Assembly: GCF_900094565.1 (NCBI RefSeq)
Contig: NZ_FMAF01000026.1
Location: 25,276 to 89,275 of the forward strand
Direction of reading: 5' to 3'
Length of the DNA stretch: 64,000 nucleotides
From: Martinezella lusitana
Lineage (GTDB): Bacteria; Pseudomonadota; Alphaproteobacteria; Rhizobiales; Rhizobiaceae
Position numbers and translations under genes: made by a program. The notes beneath the pieces were generated by a model. It saw only the letters and a list, made by a program, of their open reading frames with translations. It searched no databases and was not told the origin of the DNA. Below, in pieces: positions 35,584-43,905 of the stretch. The first letter of the stretch is position 1. Each line of letters starts with the position of its first letter.

Positions 35584-36507
35584 TCACGCGACGAGCCGCT
35601 CGTCGGCTGCGGCGAGCTGCAGCGAATGCAGGAACGCTACGGCCCGTTGCGCATGCGCCGACGCCTGGAATATCGCCCGTCTGTCGTCGGTCAGGACCTT
35701 AAGCCAGGAGTCGAGGTAGGAGGCGTGATCGGGGCGGGGCTCGAGCTCGGGAACAATCCCGAGATCGGCGCAAAGGAAGCAGCTACCGAGCTCCGCTATC
35801 AGTTCCTCGCGGGCTCGCTCGGATTTGTCCTTGGCATAGCGGCTGAGGTCGCGAGCGAGGCGGTGGGCCGGCGCCGTCCAGTGCGTGACCTCGTGGCTTA
35901 AAGTCGCGTAGTAGCTTGCCGCATCCTTGAAGCTCTCAAATGGTGGCATCTGGATGAGATCGGCGGCAGGCGCAAAGAAGGCCTGGTTGCCGCCATGGCG
36001 GATTGCAGCGCCGGTGTCGCGGAAGAACCGATCGGCATGCCCAACCCGTTCAACCGGATCGAGAACCGGTGCCGGCCGGTGATGATACTGGTCGGGAAGT
36101 CCGTCGATCTGTTCGACGTTGAAGACGCTGTAGGCTTTCAGGAAAGGGATCTCCCGCTCGACCTCGCCGCCGTTCCCGTCGGTTTCGGACTTGGTGAATC
36201 GGCTTGCGAAGACGACGGTCGTGCCGGTCTCGCCCTTGCGCACTGCGCCGCTCAGTTCCAGGGCCTGCTTGAACGTCATCCATGTGGATGACGTATAACC
36301 CCGTGTGATACCCTCCGACCATAAAAGCAGCACGTTGACGCCAGAATAGGGTTGCCCGTTGTAACGCAGCGGGCGGGTAATGTGGCCTGCCGTGTTCGCC
36401 GAATTCCATGGTTTCATCCAGGGCCGCACGCCTTTCGCCAGGTCTTCGATGATCCTGTCGGTGATGCGGCTGTAGAGATCGCCCCGCTGATTTTCTGTCT
36501 TGCTCAT
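35584..36507 (-). CDS. ardC: ArdC-like antirestriction protein with zincin metallopeptidase motif
   Basis: About 307 aa. The N-terminal single-strand-DNA-binding ArdC domain has 'YSRITDRIIEDLAKGVRPWM' and 'YNGQPYSGVNVLLLWS'. The C-terminal metalloprotease-like domain has HExxH in 'YYATLSHEVTHWTAPAHRL' and a downstream 'EELIAELGSCFLCADLGI'. Known ArdC proteins protect incoming plasmid DNA from restriction. The ATG at 36507 is preferred (36513 is the alternative). Its leader carries the largest palindrome in the window. Confidence 0.9.
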   Translation of the reverse strand: MSKTENQRGDLYSRITDRIIEDLAKGVRPWMKPWNSANTAGHITRPLRYNGQPYSGVNVLLLWSEGITRGYTSSTWMTFKQALELSGAVRKGETGTTVVFASRFTKSETDGNGGEVEREIPFLKAYSVFNVEQIDGLPDQYHHRPAPVLDPVERVGHADRFFRDTGAAIRHGGNQAFFAPAADLIQMPPFESFKDAASYYATLSHEVTHWTAPAHRLARDLSRYAKDKSERAREELIAELGSCFLCADLGIVPELEPRPDHASYLDSWLKVLTDDRRAIFQASAHAQRAVAFLHSLQLAAADERLVA

Positions 36508-36531
36508 ATCCAAACCTCCGTTTCAAGGCCG

Positions 36532-36682
36532 CGCCCGTCGCCGCCCGTTACGGAGGGCGAAAGCAGGAGCAGATCAGCCGGTGGATGCACCGGAACAGCC
36601 GCAACGCAGTGGAGGACGGCGAAGCCGTTGCATCCGCCGGCGGCTCCTGCAGACCCGACGAAGGAACGGGCGGCGACGGGCG
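36532..36682 (-). repeat. Long nested inverted repeat in the ardC leader
   Basis: Outer arms 36532-36549 and 36665-36682 are a perfect 18-bp inverted repeat (CGCCCGTCGCCGCCCGTT and its complement). Inside are GCAGGAGC/GCTCCTGC (36563-36570, 36643-36650), GCCGGTGGATGCA/TGCATCCGCCGGC (36577-36589, 36629-36641, one G-T pair) and ACGGC-GAA-GCCGT (36616-36628). One strand can fold into a roughly 150-base extended hairpin. A 49-codon minus-strand frame (36697-36548) after GGAAAAAG runs through it and could be a leader peptide. Confidence 0.8.
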
Positions 36683-36808
36683 TGCCATCGGCTTCATTTC
36701 TTTTTCCTTGCTGGCCGGGTTCGCAAAACGACAACAGGCCGGTCCCGCCATGGAACCGGCCGGCTCGAGTTGATGGAAAAGGCGGGGCCGGAACCCCGCC
36801 GGAAGTGG

Positions 36809-37396
36809 CTAGTCGAAGGCGGAGATCTGCGCTTCGGCAGCCTTGCGGTCGAGCGCGCGGCCCGGTTGTTCGACGGGACGGTCGAACGGTTTCCAGCTCT
36901 CGCCGATCACCTGGACATAGGCGGCGACGGCGCCTTCCGCCGCCATTCTGAGCGAATGGGCCTGTATGCCCATGTCGGCGGCAAATTCGCGCTTACGCTG
37001 GGCGGCGCTGTCATAGCCGACGGGACCGTCGAGGTCCTCGTCCCGGGCATCGTTGGCGGCCTTGGCCGTGGCATCGCGTGCCTCGGTGACCGCGCGGCTG
37101 TAGAACTGGCCGGCGCCATGGGCGGAGCCGACGTAGGCGCCGACGATCCGTTGCAGGTGGATCTGCATGGCCTTGTCGCCAAGGCCGTCGCCGAGCGCGT
37201 CGGCTGTCTCCGTGACGAGCCGCTCGTGCAGGTCGCGGATGCCGTCGCTGTCGATGACGGCGGTTCCGAAACTCTCGGCGATCTTCAGCGCCTGCATGGC
37301 GTCGGGGCAAGTCAGCCGAACCATGTCGACGGTGGCGCCTTTGCGCAGTTGCACGACACGCGTGGATTGCCGGGATGAGGGAGTGGACTTGGCCAT
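36809..37396 (-). CDS. Uncharacterised 195-aa protein
   Basis: No family name recognised. A soluble, mostly helical protein: 'RVVQLRKGATVDMVRLTCPD', 'IHLQRIVGAYVGSAHGAGQF', 'EFAADMGIQAHSLRMAAEGA', 'YVQVIGESWKPF'. No signal peptide or membrane segment. The ATG at 37396 follows GAAAGGAAACGACC; an in-frame open extension to 37678 is Arg-rich and coincides with the palindromic leader, so it is not taken as coding. Confidence 0.75.
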   Translation of the reverse strand: MAKSTPSSRQSTRVVQLRKGATVDMVRLTCPDAMQALKIAESFGTAVIDSDGIRDLHERLVTETADALGDGLGDKAMQIHLQRIVGAYVGSAHGAGQFYSRAVTEARDATAKAANDARDEDLDGPVGYDSAAQRKREFAADMGIQAHSLRMAAEGAVAAYVQVIGESWKPFDRPVEQPGRALDRKAAEAQISAFD

Positions 37397-37433
37397 GGTC
37401 GTTTCCTTTCGAGGTCGTCCGAAGCGGCTCCGG

Positions 37434-37682
37434 CCCCATGCCGGCTTGCCCTTCGGTGCGGTCACCCCGGACCGGCGGAAAGACGGGCGCCTCAAGGTCC
37501 GGCCCCTCCTGGACGAGCGGAGCCGGTTTGCGTGCGAAGAGGGCAACCTGTCCTCGATAAAGCACGCAAGCCTGCTCCGTGAAGGACGGCGGGGTCCGGC
37601 CGCTCCGCGGCGCGATAGCGGCCTGGAAGCGCACGGCCGCCGGTTCAGACCGCAGCAAAACGAAGGGCAATCCGGCATGGGG
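37434..37682 (-). repeat. Long nested inverted repeat in the leader of the 195-aa gene
   Basis: Outer arms 37434-37455 and 37661-37682 are a 22-bp inverted repeat with one mismatch (CCCCATGCCGGCTTGCCCTT plus CG, and its partner). Nested pairs are TGCGGTC/GACCGCA (37457-37463, 37648-37654), ACCGGCGG/CCGCCGGT (37471-37478, 37637-37644), CGGAGC/GCTCCG and TTGCGTGC/GCACGCAA (about 37520-37595). The architecture matches the ardC leader although the sequence differs. Confidence 0.8.
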
Positions 37683-37697
37683 AGGAAGGTGACGTCC

Positions 37698-38742
37698 TCA
37701 AATCAACGACAGGCGCTCCCACGAAAGGCTGGTGGCGCCGAGGCTGCGCTCGCCCTCCTTGCGGATCAGCCGGCCTCGGCTGTTACGGGCCTCCTCCGCC
37801 CCATCAGCTGCCGGGCCGGTCTGACCGGTGGGCTTCCTGACCTCCGGCATCCGGCAGTGGACGCTGTGCACCTTGCCCTCGCGATCGCGGTACAGTCGCC
37901 TTTGCCTGGCTTGCCGTAGACGCGTTCGGCTTTCTTCGGCAGGTCCGGCTGGCCCCAATTGTTGACTTCGACGATGGTACCCTTCTTCGGCACGTTGCTC
38001 GCCATCCATTCCTGCTGGGCGCCAAGCAACTCTTCGACATTGGTGGTATAGCGATTGTCCTCATCGGCAGGGCCGAACAGGTCCTCCGCCCACTCGATCC
38101 CATAGGCCTGGCGCAGATCGTCGCCGAAGCTTGCATCACGTGCATACATACGGGTCTTTGTGAGACCGTTGGCGATCTGCCACCAGGCCGCCGTTCGCCT
38201 TTCTTCGGCTAGTGGGCCTTCCAGACCTCTTTTTGCTCGTCGTGCGAGGCGGCCGCAATCGTTCTGAGCCGCTGCTCGTTCGGCATATCGCCCTTGGCTA
38301 TCTGATCGAGCATGGAGGGCAAGAGGTTTGCGAGCAGACGAAGCTTGCGGATCTGGCGGACGGGAAAGGCAAGCGCTACGGCGACCGCCTCCTCGGTCCA
38401 GCCGAGCGCGACCAGCCGCTCGATGCCGCGCATTGATCGATGGGATTAAGGCACAAGCTATATTCTCGGTCATCGAGCGCATCGCGCCGTTGTCGTTGGC
38501 CACCGCGACCACGACCACGTCGATTTCCTCGATACCGGCGGCGATCGCCACACTGGTGGGGCGGTGACCGGCTTCGATGATGTAACCGTTGCCGCCGGCT
38601 TCCGGGAAATGACCGGCGCTGGATCACGCCGACGGCCTTGATCGTCGCCAAGCAGGGCGTCGGCCTGGGGCGTCGACTTCGACTGGCGCGTGTTGTCGGG
38701 GTCGTCCTTTAACGCACGCGGATCGACCTTCATCAATTGCAT
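37698..38742 (-). pseudogene. ParB-like protein gene broken by frameshifts
   Basis: Successive frame segments on the minus strand read as one ParB/Spo0J-type protein. The start is MQLMKVDPRALKDDPDNTRQ (38742 on), then 'AIAAGIEEIDVVVVAVANDN' (about 38550), 'LVALGWTEEAVAVALAFP' (about 38420), 'IANGLTKTRMYARDASFGDD' (about 38180) and a final segment ending at 37698. At least three frame changes are needed. Plasmid ParB-like proteins of this group are normally longer (roughly 600-700 aa), so internal loss is also likely. Confidence 0.7.
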
Positions 38743-38764
38743 GGGATATTCCTTTTCGAGGATT

Positions 38765-38969
38765 GGACAGGCCTCTGCCTGTCCTTCGCGTCTTCATTCC
38801 TTCCGAAGACACGACCCGAAGCGCGGAGCGGGCAGCCGGGTGCAACTGCGGCCGAGCATCGCTGCCGCGAAGGACGAGCGGAGCTGACAGCCCTGCGAGG
38901 ACCAGTGGCCGCCATTGCGAGCGGCGCGGTTGAGCGTCAGCGACGCCCGGCTACTCGATCTGCGAGTAG
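38765..38969 (-). repeat. Hairpin-rich leader of the ParB-like pseudogene
   Basis: Perfect hairpins are GGACAGGC-CTCT-GCCTGTCC (38765-38784), GTCTTC/GAAGAC (38790-38810) and CTACTCG-ATCTG-CGAGTAG (38951-38969). A 10-bp repeat GTCCTTCGCG/CGCGAAGGAC (38781-38790, 38866-38875) encloses GGCAGC/GCTGCC (38831-38836, 38861-38866). Lies just upstream of the 38742 start. Confidence 0.75.
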
Positions 38970-39079
38970 TCTTCCTCCATCTTTTCTTCCATTTCCATTC
39001 GCCTATCCCTTGCTCTCTCACCACAAAGCTTGGAGGATGCGGCGAACCAAAACGTGCTGATGGAGACCCGTACTAAACG

Positions 39080-39823
39080 TCACTTGGCGCTTTTCTTGGC
39101 AGAAGGTTGTTTGACGCGGATGCGCAGAGGTCTGCTGTCCGAATGGTCTATCTCGAACGCATTTGTCTTCTTCACGAGGTCGCTGAGCTTCCTGAATCCA
39201 TATGTTCGGGGATCGAAGTCTGAAGAGAGGTTCGCAAGCTGCGTTCCGACTGCGCCGAGCGGCACCCAACCATCCTCACTCTCCATCTGCGCGATGACCT
39301 TTCTGATGATCGGCGCCGCTGCACTTGGCGGCTGGAGCGAAGGAGTTGCCTGAGTAGCATCGCCACCATTTGTAGGCGCTGAAGAGAGGAGGTTTTCAGT
39401 GTAGATAAACCTCCGGCACGCCTGGCGGAAGCTTTCGGGCGTTTTCTGCTCGCCAAAACCGAACACATCGATGCCTTGCTCACGGATCCGAGAGGCGAGG
39501 CGTGTAAAATCGCTGTCGGAGGAAACAAGGCAAAAGCCGTCGAAGCGCCCGCTGTGGAGGAGGTCCATGGCGTCGATCACAAGTGTGATATCAGAGGCAT
39601 TTTTACCGGTCGTGTAGGCAAATTGCTGCTGCGGAATGATCGCGTGCCTGGCAAGGACGTCGATCCAGGCTTTCGAGCGAGCGTTTGCGAAGTCACCGTA
39701 TATGCGTCGGACGCTCGCCTCGCCGATTTTGGCTATTTCCTCGAATAAGCCGTCAACGATCTTGGCCGACGCATTGTCAGCGTCAATTAGTACAGCAAGT
39801 CGCGGTGAACGTGTTTCAGGCAT
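39080..39823 (-). CDS. NYN-domain nuclease with C-terminal OST-HTH/LOTUS domain
   Basis: 247 aa. The N-terminal PIN-like NYN domain has 'LAVLIDADNASAKIVDGLFE' and 'DGFCLVSSDSDFTRLASRI', which place the conserved acidic metal-binding residues. The C-terminal LOTUS domain has 'IAQMESEDGWVPLGAVGTQL' and 'PRTYGFRKLSDLVKKTNAFE'. NYN-LOTUS proteins are predicted RNases with RNA-binding domains; physiological role in bacteria is poorly known. Full length and apparently intact, unlike its neighbours. Confidence 0.85.
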   Translation of the reverse strand: MPETRSPRLAVLIDADNASAKIVDGLFEEIAKIGEASVRRIYGDFANARSKAWIDVLARHAIIPQQQFAYTTGKNASDITLVIDAMDLLHSGRFDGFCLVSSDSDFTRLASRIREQGIDVFGFGEQKTPESFRQACRRFIYTENLLSSAPTNGGDATQATPSLQPPSAAAPIIRKVIAQMESEDGWVPLGAVGTQLANLSSDFDPRTYGFRKLSDLVKKTNAFEIDHSDSRPLRIRVKQPSAKKSAK

Positions 39824-40207
39824 TCGATAGCTCCAATCTGTCCTAATGGACCGAAGACCACAAGATGGACAAGGGGCCCATGCCTCACAAGCCCGAAAGT
39901 GTCAGATGCTATCGGACCACGCGCAGTTTGCTGGCAAGGGGAGTCGCGTCAGGATCGTGCGCGGATAAATCGTCGGATGACCTGAACAAAAAAAATGGGC
40001 CAGCGAAAACCGCGGCCCATGAAGCGTGAAGGTCAATAAACCTCCAGAGGGGAACAGCTGCTGCGGCGGCACTGGGAGGAAATCCGCCATGTGCATCAGC
40101 TGTGTGCACTATGATTAATTTTTGATCGGAAGGAAAACATTTATTGTGCAATGCAGCTATGCGCGTGCTGCACCGCCACGGACGACCCATCGAGACGGGC
40201 TTGATCG
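39824..40207. other. Gap upstream of the NYN gene
   Basis: About 380 bases without a gene. Contains the terminator at about 39988-40020 for the minus-strand remnants to its right. The rest should include the NYN promoter; no motif recognised. Confidence 0.4.
39988..40020 (-). terminator. Factor-independent terminator after the methylase remnant
   Basis: Read on the minus strand: ATGGGCC (40020-40014), a 12-base loop, GGCCCAT (40001-39995), then a T-run complementary to AAAAAAAA at 39988-39995. Confidence 0.7.
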
Positions 40208-40571
40208 TCAAGCGGCGTCAGACGTCCCCGCCGTTTCCCCGCGCGCCGCGGTCGCCAGGACCTCATCGACCTCCCGAACCTGTTGGCGCTTGTCGGAAAG
40301 GTCGTCCGCGAACGCGAACATGCCGCCGTCGCGCGAGCGATAGGAGACAAGACCGCCGCTCGGCCTCGTGCAAGCGATACCGATAGCGCTCCTGCGCCTC
40401 ATCGACACCGTCGAGCGCATGCTCGAGCCGTGAAACCGCGCCGAGCGGCGTCATGGTGACGGCAAGATCGAGCTCCTGGGTTGCGCCGGTGCGCTGCAGC
40501 AGGGTTGTGTAGTGATAGCCGTCGATTGCGGTAACCGCCATACGTCGCGGCATCGGCGCTGCCGCGCGCAA
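40208..40571 (-). pseudogene. C-terminal tail of a large plasmid DNA methylase/helicase, frameshifted
   Basis: Two frame segments, 'YHYTTLLQRTGATQELDLAV' with 'MTPLGAVSRLEHALDGV' (about 40375-40530) and 'SYRSRDGGMFAFADDLSDKR' to the stop at 40208. They resemble the coiled C-terminus of the very large SNF2-helicase/N6-adenine-methylase proteins of rhizobial plasmids. Only about 100 residues of a protein normally over 1500 aa remain, fused directly to the DUF1419 remnant. Confidence 0.5.
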
Positions 40572-40961
40572 CCAGGTCGCGCACAGATGCGATCGGCGCG
40601 GGGAGGTGGCGCAGTTGGACCGGCAGCTTGGCGGCGACTTCGTCGTACACCTTGTCGGAGAGGTCGCAGTAACCGTGGAAGTAACGGATCGCCTCGTCGA
40701 TGCGCAGCGCGAAGAACACGTATGTCACCGAGCCGGTGAGGAATTCCCGCATCGCGAACAGCGAGCCGCGGATCCAGAGCGGCGGCAGGATCTCGAACAT
40801 GTAATCGTGCTCGGCCTCGGGGATTTCGAACCATTCGCCTGCATAGAGCGGAGTTGCGTCACGGTCCCGACGATCGGGTCGCTGGACGTGGCGGTCGAAC
40901 GTGGGAAACATCTGCTGGCGGCTTGCGACGCCCTGAAACACTTGCGGAGGGAAGAGGCCAT
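40572..40961 (-). pseudogene. DUF1419 protein gene, frameshifted and internally deleted
   Basis: ATG at 40961 gives MASSLRK; a one-base loss then shifts into 'FQGVASRQQMFPTFDRHVQR', 'YAGEWFEIPEAEHDYMFEIL', 'LWIRGSLFAMREFLTGSVTY' and 'IRYFHGYCDLSDK'. That runs straight into 'EVAAKLPVQLRHLPAPIASV', which is normally much further along, implying an internal deletion. Function of DUF1419 is unknown. Confidence 0.65.
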
Positions 40962-41022
40962 TTGCGGCTCCTTGCGCGGGCGGACCAAGCGCGGCTCAGT
41001 CCTCTCGACCCTGCCATCTTCT

Positions 41023-42126
41023 TCAGTCCTTCGTGATCCGTTTCCTGCCGCCGGCATCGCGACCTCCCGCATCCAGGGCTGGCTTTAGCCGGGAGAAGCC
41101 TCCCTTGACGCGGCCGGCTCGCCTGCGGCACGCCTCTTCCTCTTTCGCTTCTTCCTCCAATTTCTGTTTCTCGCTGCCCCGCTTCGGGCGTAGCTTCTGA
41201 ACTTCGTTCCAGTCTTCTTGTGACGGGCGAAGTCGCATCCAGTCGCATCCCGCCTCCTCGGCAAGTGCGCGTAGTCGCTCGGCAAACATCTCGCCTTGTG
41301 GGTTGGCGTCGGTGGCAGCGACAAGCTGGACGTTGGGGCCCGACGCAAGCCTGCGGAGTGCCGCGGCCGTGGTCGGCGACCAGCCGCCGCCGGTGCTGAG
41401 GTAGAGTGTGCCGTCTCGCAGGCCCTCGATTGCCGCAAGGCTCATCGCGTCGATCGCAGCTTCCGTGACGGCCAGTCGCACCGCTGCACGCGACCCCAGA
41501 CGAAAGAGAACCTTCGTTCCTCCCGAGGCGAACCCGCGGTATTGCGGACCGCGCGCCTCCCAGCCTGTGACACCGCCTGCCTCGTTCGTATGGGCGGCCC
41601 ACATGGTGCCTTGCGGACCTTCGCGAAGAAGGTTGCGTTTGATCGCCGAGCATAAAAGAACCGTCGGCAGGCAACGCACGTCCTGCAGGTACCGCCATGT
41701 TGATGAACCCCGCCAGGGGCGGCGGCGCGCCTGCCAGCGATCGCCAAGCGGAAGGTCGGATTGGCCGTCCGGAATGCCAGGCTGCCACTCAGCCTTGGAA
41801 ATATGGAAGCCTATGAGGTCCGCGACCTTTGCGACGCATGCCGAAAAGCCAACACGGTCAAGGTGCTCGACCAATCCAAAGATATCGCCTTTCGCATCGC
41901 TGAGCGGATCGAACCATCCACGCCCTCCATGCGTCACGATGATGATCTCACTGCCGCGGCGGTACTTGACCGCCCGCCGGGTGCTTTCCTTGACGTCAAT
42001 GGCAAACCCGTTCTTATCCAGCACGGCGGCGCAGCTTACCTTGTCGCGAAGCGATTCTATTTCTCTTCTCTCCATTTTCCTTCCGATCGCGAAAGCGATC
42101 GCCTCCTGCTCGTCAGTTCTATTCAT
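41023..42126 (-). CDS. DUF3991/TOPRIM-domain protein
   Basis: 367 aa. The N-terminal DUF3991-like part has 'LRDKVSCAAVLDKNGFAIDV' and 'IIIVTHGGRGWFDPLSDAKG'. The TOPRIM-like domain has 'RLAVTEAAIDAMSLAAIEGL' (Glu) and 'VQLVAATDANPQGEMFAERL' (DxD-like 'ATDANPQG'). These plasmid primase-like proteins may help convert or replicate incoming DNA; activity not shown. The C-terminus is Lys/Glu/Arg-rich. The ATG at 42126 is chosen; the frame is open further up. Confidence 0.82.
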   Translation of the reverse strand: MNRTDEQEAIAFAIGRKMERREIESLRDKVSCAAVLDKNGFAIDVKESTRRAVKYRRGSEIIIVTHGGRGWFDPLSDAKGDIFGLVEHLDRVGFSACVAKVADLIGFHISKAEWQPGIPDGQSDLPLGDRWQARRRPWRGSSTWRYLQDVRCLPTVLLCSAIKRNLLREGPQGTMWAAHTNEAGGVTGWEARGPQYRGFASGGTKVLFRLGSRAAVRLAVTEAAIDAMSLAAIEGLRDGTLYLSTGGGWSPTTAAALRRLASGPNVQLVAATDANPQGEMFAERLRALAEEAGCDWMRLRPSQEDWNEVQKLRPKRGSEKQKLEEEAKEEEACRRRAGRVKGGFSRLKPALDAGGRDAGGRKRITKD

Positions 42127-42222
42127 CGGCCACTTCAGCGGCCGCGAAGAGCAAAGGACGCAAGGGCGCGGCTGGCAATTTGGTGAATCGTGCAAGGTCG
42201 ACCGCGGCGAAGCCTCCCTTGC

Positions 42223-42255
42223 GGCCTGCCGCTCGCTAGCGGCACGCCGCAGGCC
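42223..42255 (-). repeat. Inverted repeat in the TOPRIM gene leader
   Basis: GGCCTGC (42223-42229) and GCAGGCC (42249-42255) enclose GCCGCT-CGCT-AGCGGC (42228-42243). Same GC-rich hairpin style as the leaders at 34.9-38.9 kb. Confidence 0.6.
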
Positions 42256-42266
42256 ATGCCGCCGGC

Positions 42267-42440
42267 TCAATGCCAAGGCGTGTATTCATGGACGATCTCA
42301 AGATCGTTCATCGGCGTCGATTGCGTCGGACGGCAGGACGCCGTTATCCGCCGTCGACGGAGAAGAGGGTGACCGGGACCATCAGGTTGCGGGAGAGCTG
42401 GAAAGCGTGGGACTGGGCGAGTGAGAGATTCGTGCGACAT
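42267..42440 (-). pseudogene. Small conserved plasmid protein gene, frameshifted
   Basis: From the ATG at 42440 (MSHESLT) a frame change gives 'AQSHAFQLSRNLMVPVTLF' and 'SVDGG', another gives 'NGVLPSDAIDADE', and a third restores 'LEIVHEYTPWH' to the stop at 42267. The reconstructed protein would be roughly 55 aa, a short family seen beside DUF736/ArdC genes on rhizobial plasmids. Confidence 0.55.
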
Positions 42441-42463
42441 GTGAGTGGTTCCTTCGGAGCGGC

Positions 42464-42618
42464 CCAATTCCCGCTCGATCACTCCACAAAAGGCCCGCCC
42501 GGGGAGGGCGCGATCACCGCTGCGCGACGCGGAAGCGGCCGCAGCATGGCTAGCGGACCGCTCGCGGGTGGAAGATCCGGAACCGGGCCAGGACTCCATC
42601 AACAGAGAGCGGGATTGG
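42464..42618 (-). repeat. Inverted-repeat leader of the small frameshifted gene
   Basis: CCAATTCCCGCTC (42464-42476) pairs with GAGCGGGATTGG (42607-42618), one bulged base. Inside, GGCCCG (about 42492-42497) pairs with CGGGCC (about 42585-42590). It ends 24 bases upstream of the start codon. Confidence 0.65.
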
Positions 42619-43314
42619 ACTGGTTAGGGAGGTGCCTCACGCAACGACGCTCGACTGCATCGACCAGGTCACGATCTGCGGCCTGCGGTCTCGAAATGCC
42701 GGGCGGATTTCATCGGCCGCCTGCCTGCGCGATGCCATCGTATCGACCGGCTTATGGCATATTTGAACTCGGTGATTCCCCTGATGAGAGAGGATTGAGA
42801 TAGCCAACGATATCAGCATCGGAATGTCTTTGTTCTTAGCTTAGAGGATGGCCGGGAACAGAGGTTGCCGACTTCTATGAGGCCGCTTTTGGTGCCCAAC
42901 AGATCGACTTTTGCAATCTGGATGGCGCTTTGGCGGGCTTTGCAATGCGCTTTGGCGCAATGCCCGTTGCAGTCGCTGGATCCAATCCCCGGCGCGAGCA
43001 ACACCCTTCTTACGGCGGCCCTTTTTCCCGAAAGCGCTGGGCAGTCAGCGCCATTTTCACGATCAACGTGATGACATTGAGCAAACCGCCGGCGCGGTGT
43101 GACTGCCGGAGCGATTGTCCGCGATGAGATAGAGACGGACATTTCTTGGCCGCCGCGAGGCCTCGATCTTCGATCGTTCGGCCCGCTCTGGGCGCTGGTC
43201 GAACGAAGGGCAGCGCGCGTCTGGAAAGCCGCCCAAGCGCTTTCCACATCGGTCGCGTTCGTCATCAGCCCAGCGATCAAAACTTTTCGATCAATGTTTA
43301 TGAGATGGCCGAGG
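42619..43314. other. Gap, nothing recognised
   Basis: About 700 bases. Short frames on both strands lack recognisable content. The stretch 42927-42965 repeats GCGCTTTGGCG twice with GGGCTTTGCAATGCG between, a local imperfect repeat. Probably boundary sequence between the plasmid backbone block and cargo. Confidence 0.35.
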
Positions 43315-43905
43315 TCATCTCGTCTTTCGGTAGGTCCAAAGTTGTGCCGGCGGAATGTTGCGCATCATGAAAGCCAGATGACGGACCTCGTATCCGGCGG
43401 GAAGCGCGACGACTGGAGAGAGCAATCCATAGGTGATTTGGACGACGGGCCGCCCTGTCGGAATCCGTTCGAGAAGATCGAGGATCAGCGACAATCGCTT
43501 TGAAGGCGGCAAATGAAGGAGGGGCACAGCGGAGATGACGCAGTCGAACTTTGCACCTCGCTGAGCGCCCAGAACGAGATCCAGCGCAAAGGCGTCTCCA
43601 CATCGAACGTCGACCTCGGGAAACTCCTGCTGAAGATGCCGACAGAACTCGGGCGAATACTCGATGGACAAGAGCTCCTTGGGCCCAACGCCGCGCGCCA
43701 GGATCTGTTTTGTGATTACGCCGGTTGCCGGACCCAGTTCAAGGACAGGAAGGCTGGAGAAAGGATCGATAACGCTTGCCATCTTCTTTGCCGTCGCAAC
43801 GGAAGTGGGCGTTATGGCGCCTACCGCTGTGCGGTCGCGCTTCCAGCCCTTCAGGAACGCGATCTCATCCTTGAACTTCAACCCCAGCCGCTGCCGCACG
43901 CCCAT
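43315..43905 (-). CDS. pmtA: PmtA-type phospholipid N-methyltransferase
   Basis: A 196-aa SAM-dependent methyltransferase resembling the Rhodobacter/rhizobial PmtA family that converts phosphatidylethanolamine to phosphatidylcholine. Motif I is 'PVLELGPATGVITKQILARG', followed by 'LSIEYSPEFCRHLQQEFPEV' and 'VRCGDAFAL'. 'KDEIAFLKGWKRDRTAVGAI' and 'TPTSVATAKKMA' are family-typical N-terminal elements. The ATG at 43905 is used; upstream in-frame codons (to 43959) seem unneeded. Stand-alone gene. Confidence 0.8.
   Translation of the reverse strand: MGVRQRLGLKFKDEIAFLKGWKRDRTAVGAITPTSVATAKKMASVIDPFSSLPVLELGPATGVITKQILARGVGPKELLSIEYSPEFCRHLQQEFPEVDVRCGDAFALDLVLGAQRGAKFDCVISAVPLLHLPPSKRLSLILDLLERIPTGRPVVQITYGLLSPVVALPAGYEVRHLAFMMRNIPPAQLWTYRKTR

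Noticed and set aside
37397..37678. 94-residue N-terminal extension of the 195-aa gene
   Set aside because: Arg-rich, coincides with the inverted-repeat leader, and a good ribosome site precedes the ATG at 37396.
42270..42803. 177-codon plus-strand frame
   Set aside because: Opposite the frameshifted 55-aa gene and its palindromic leader; no recognisable protein content.
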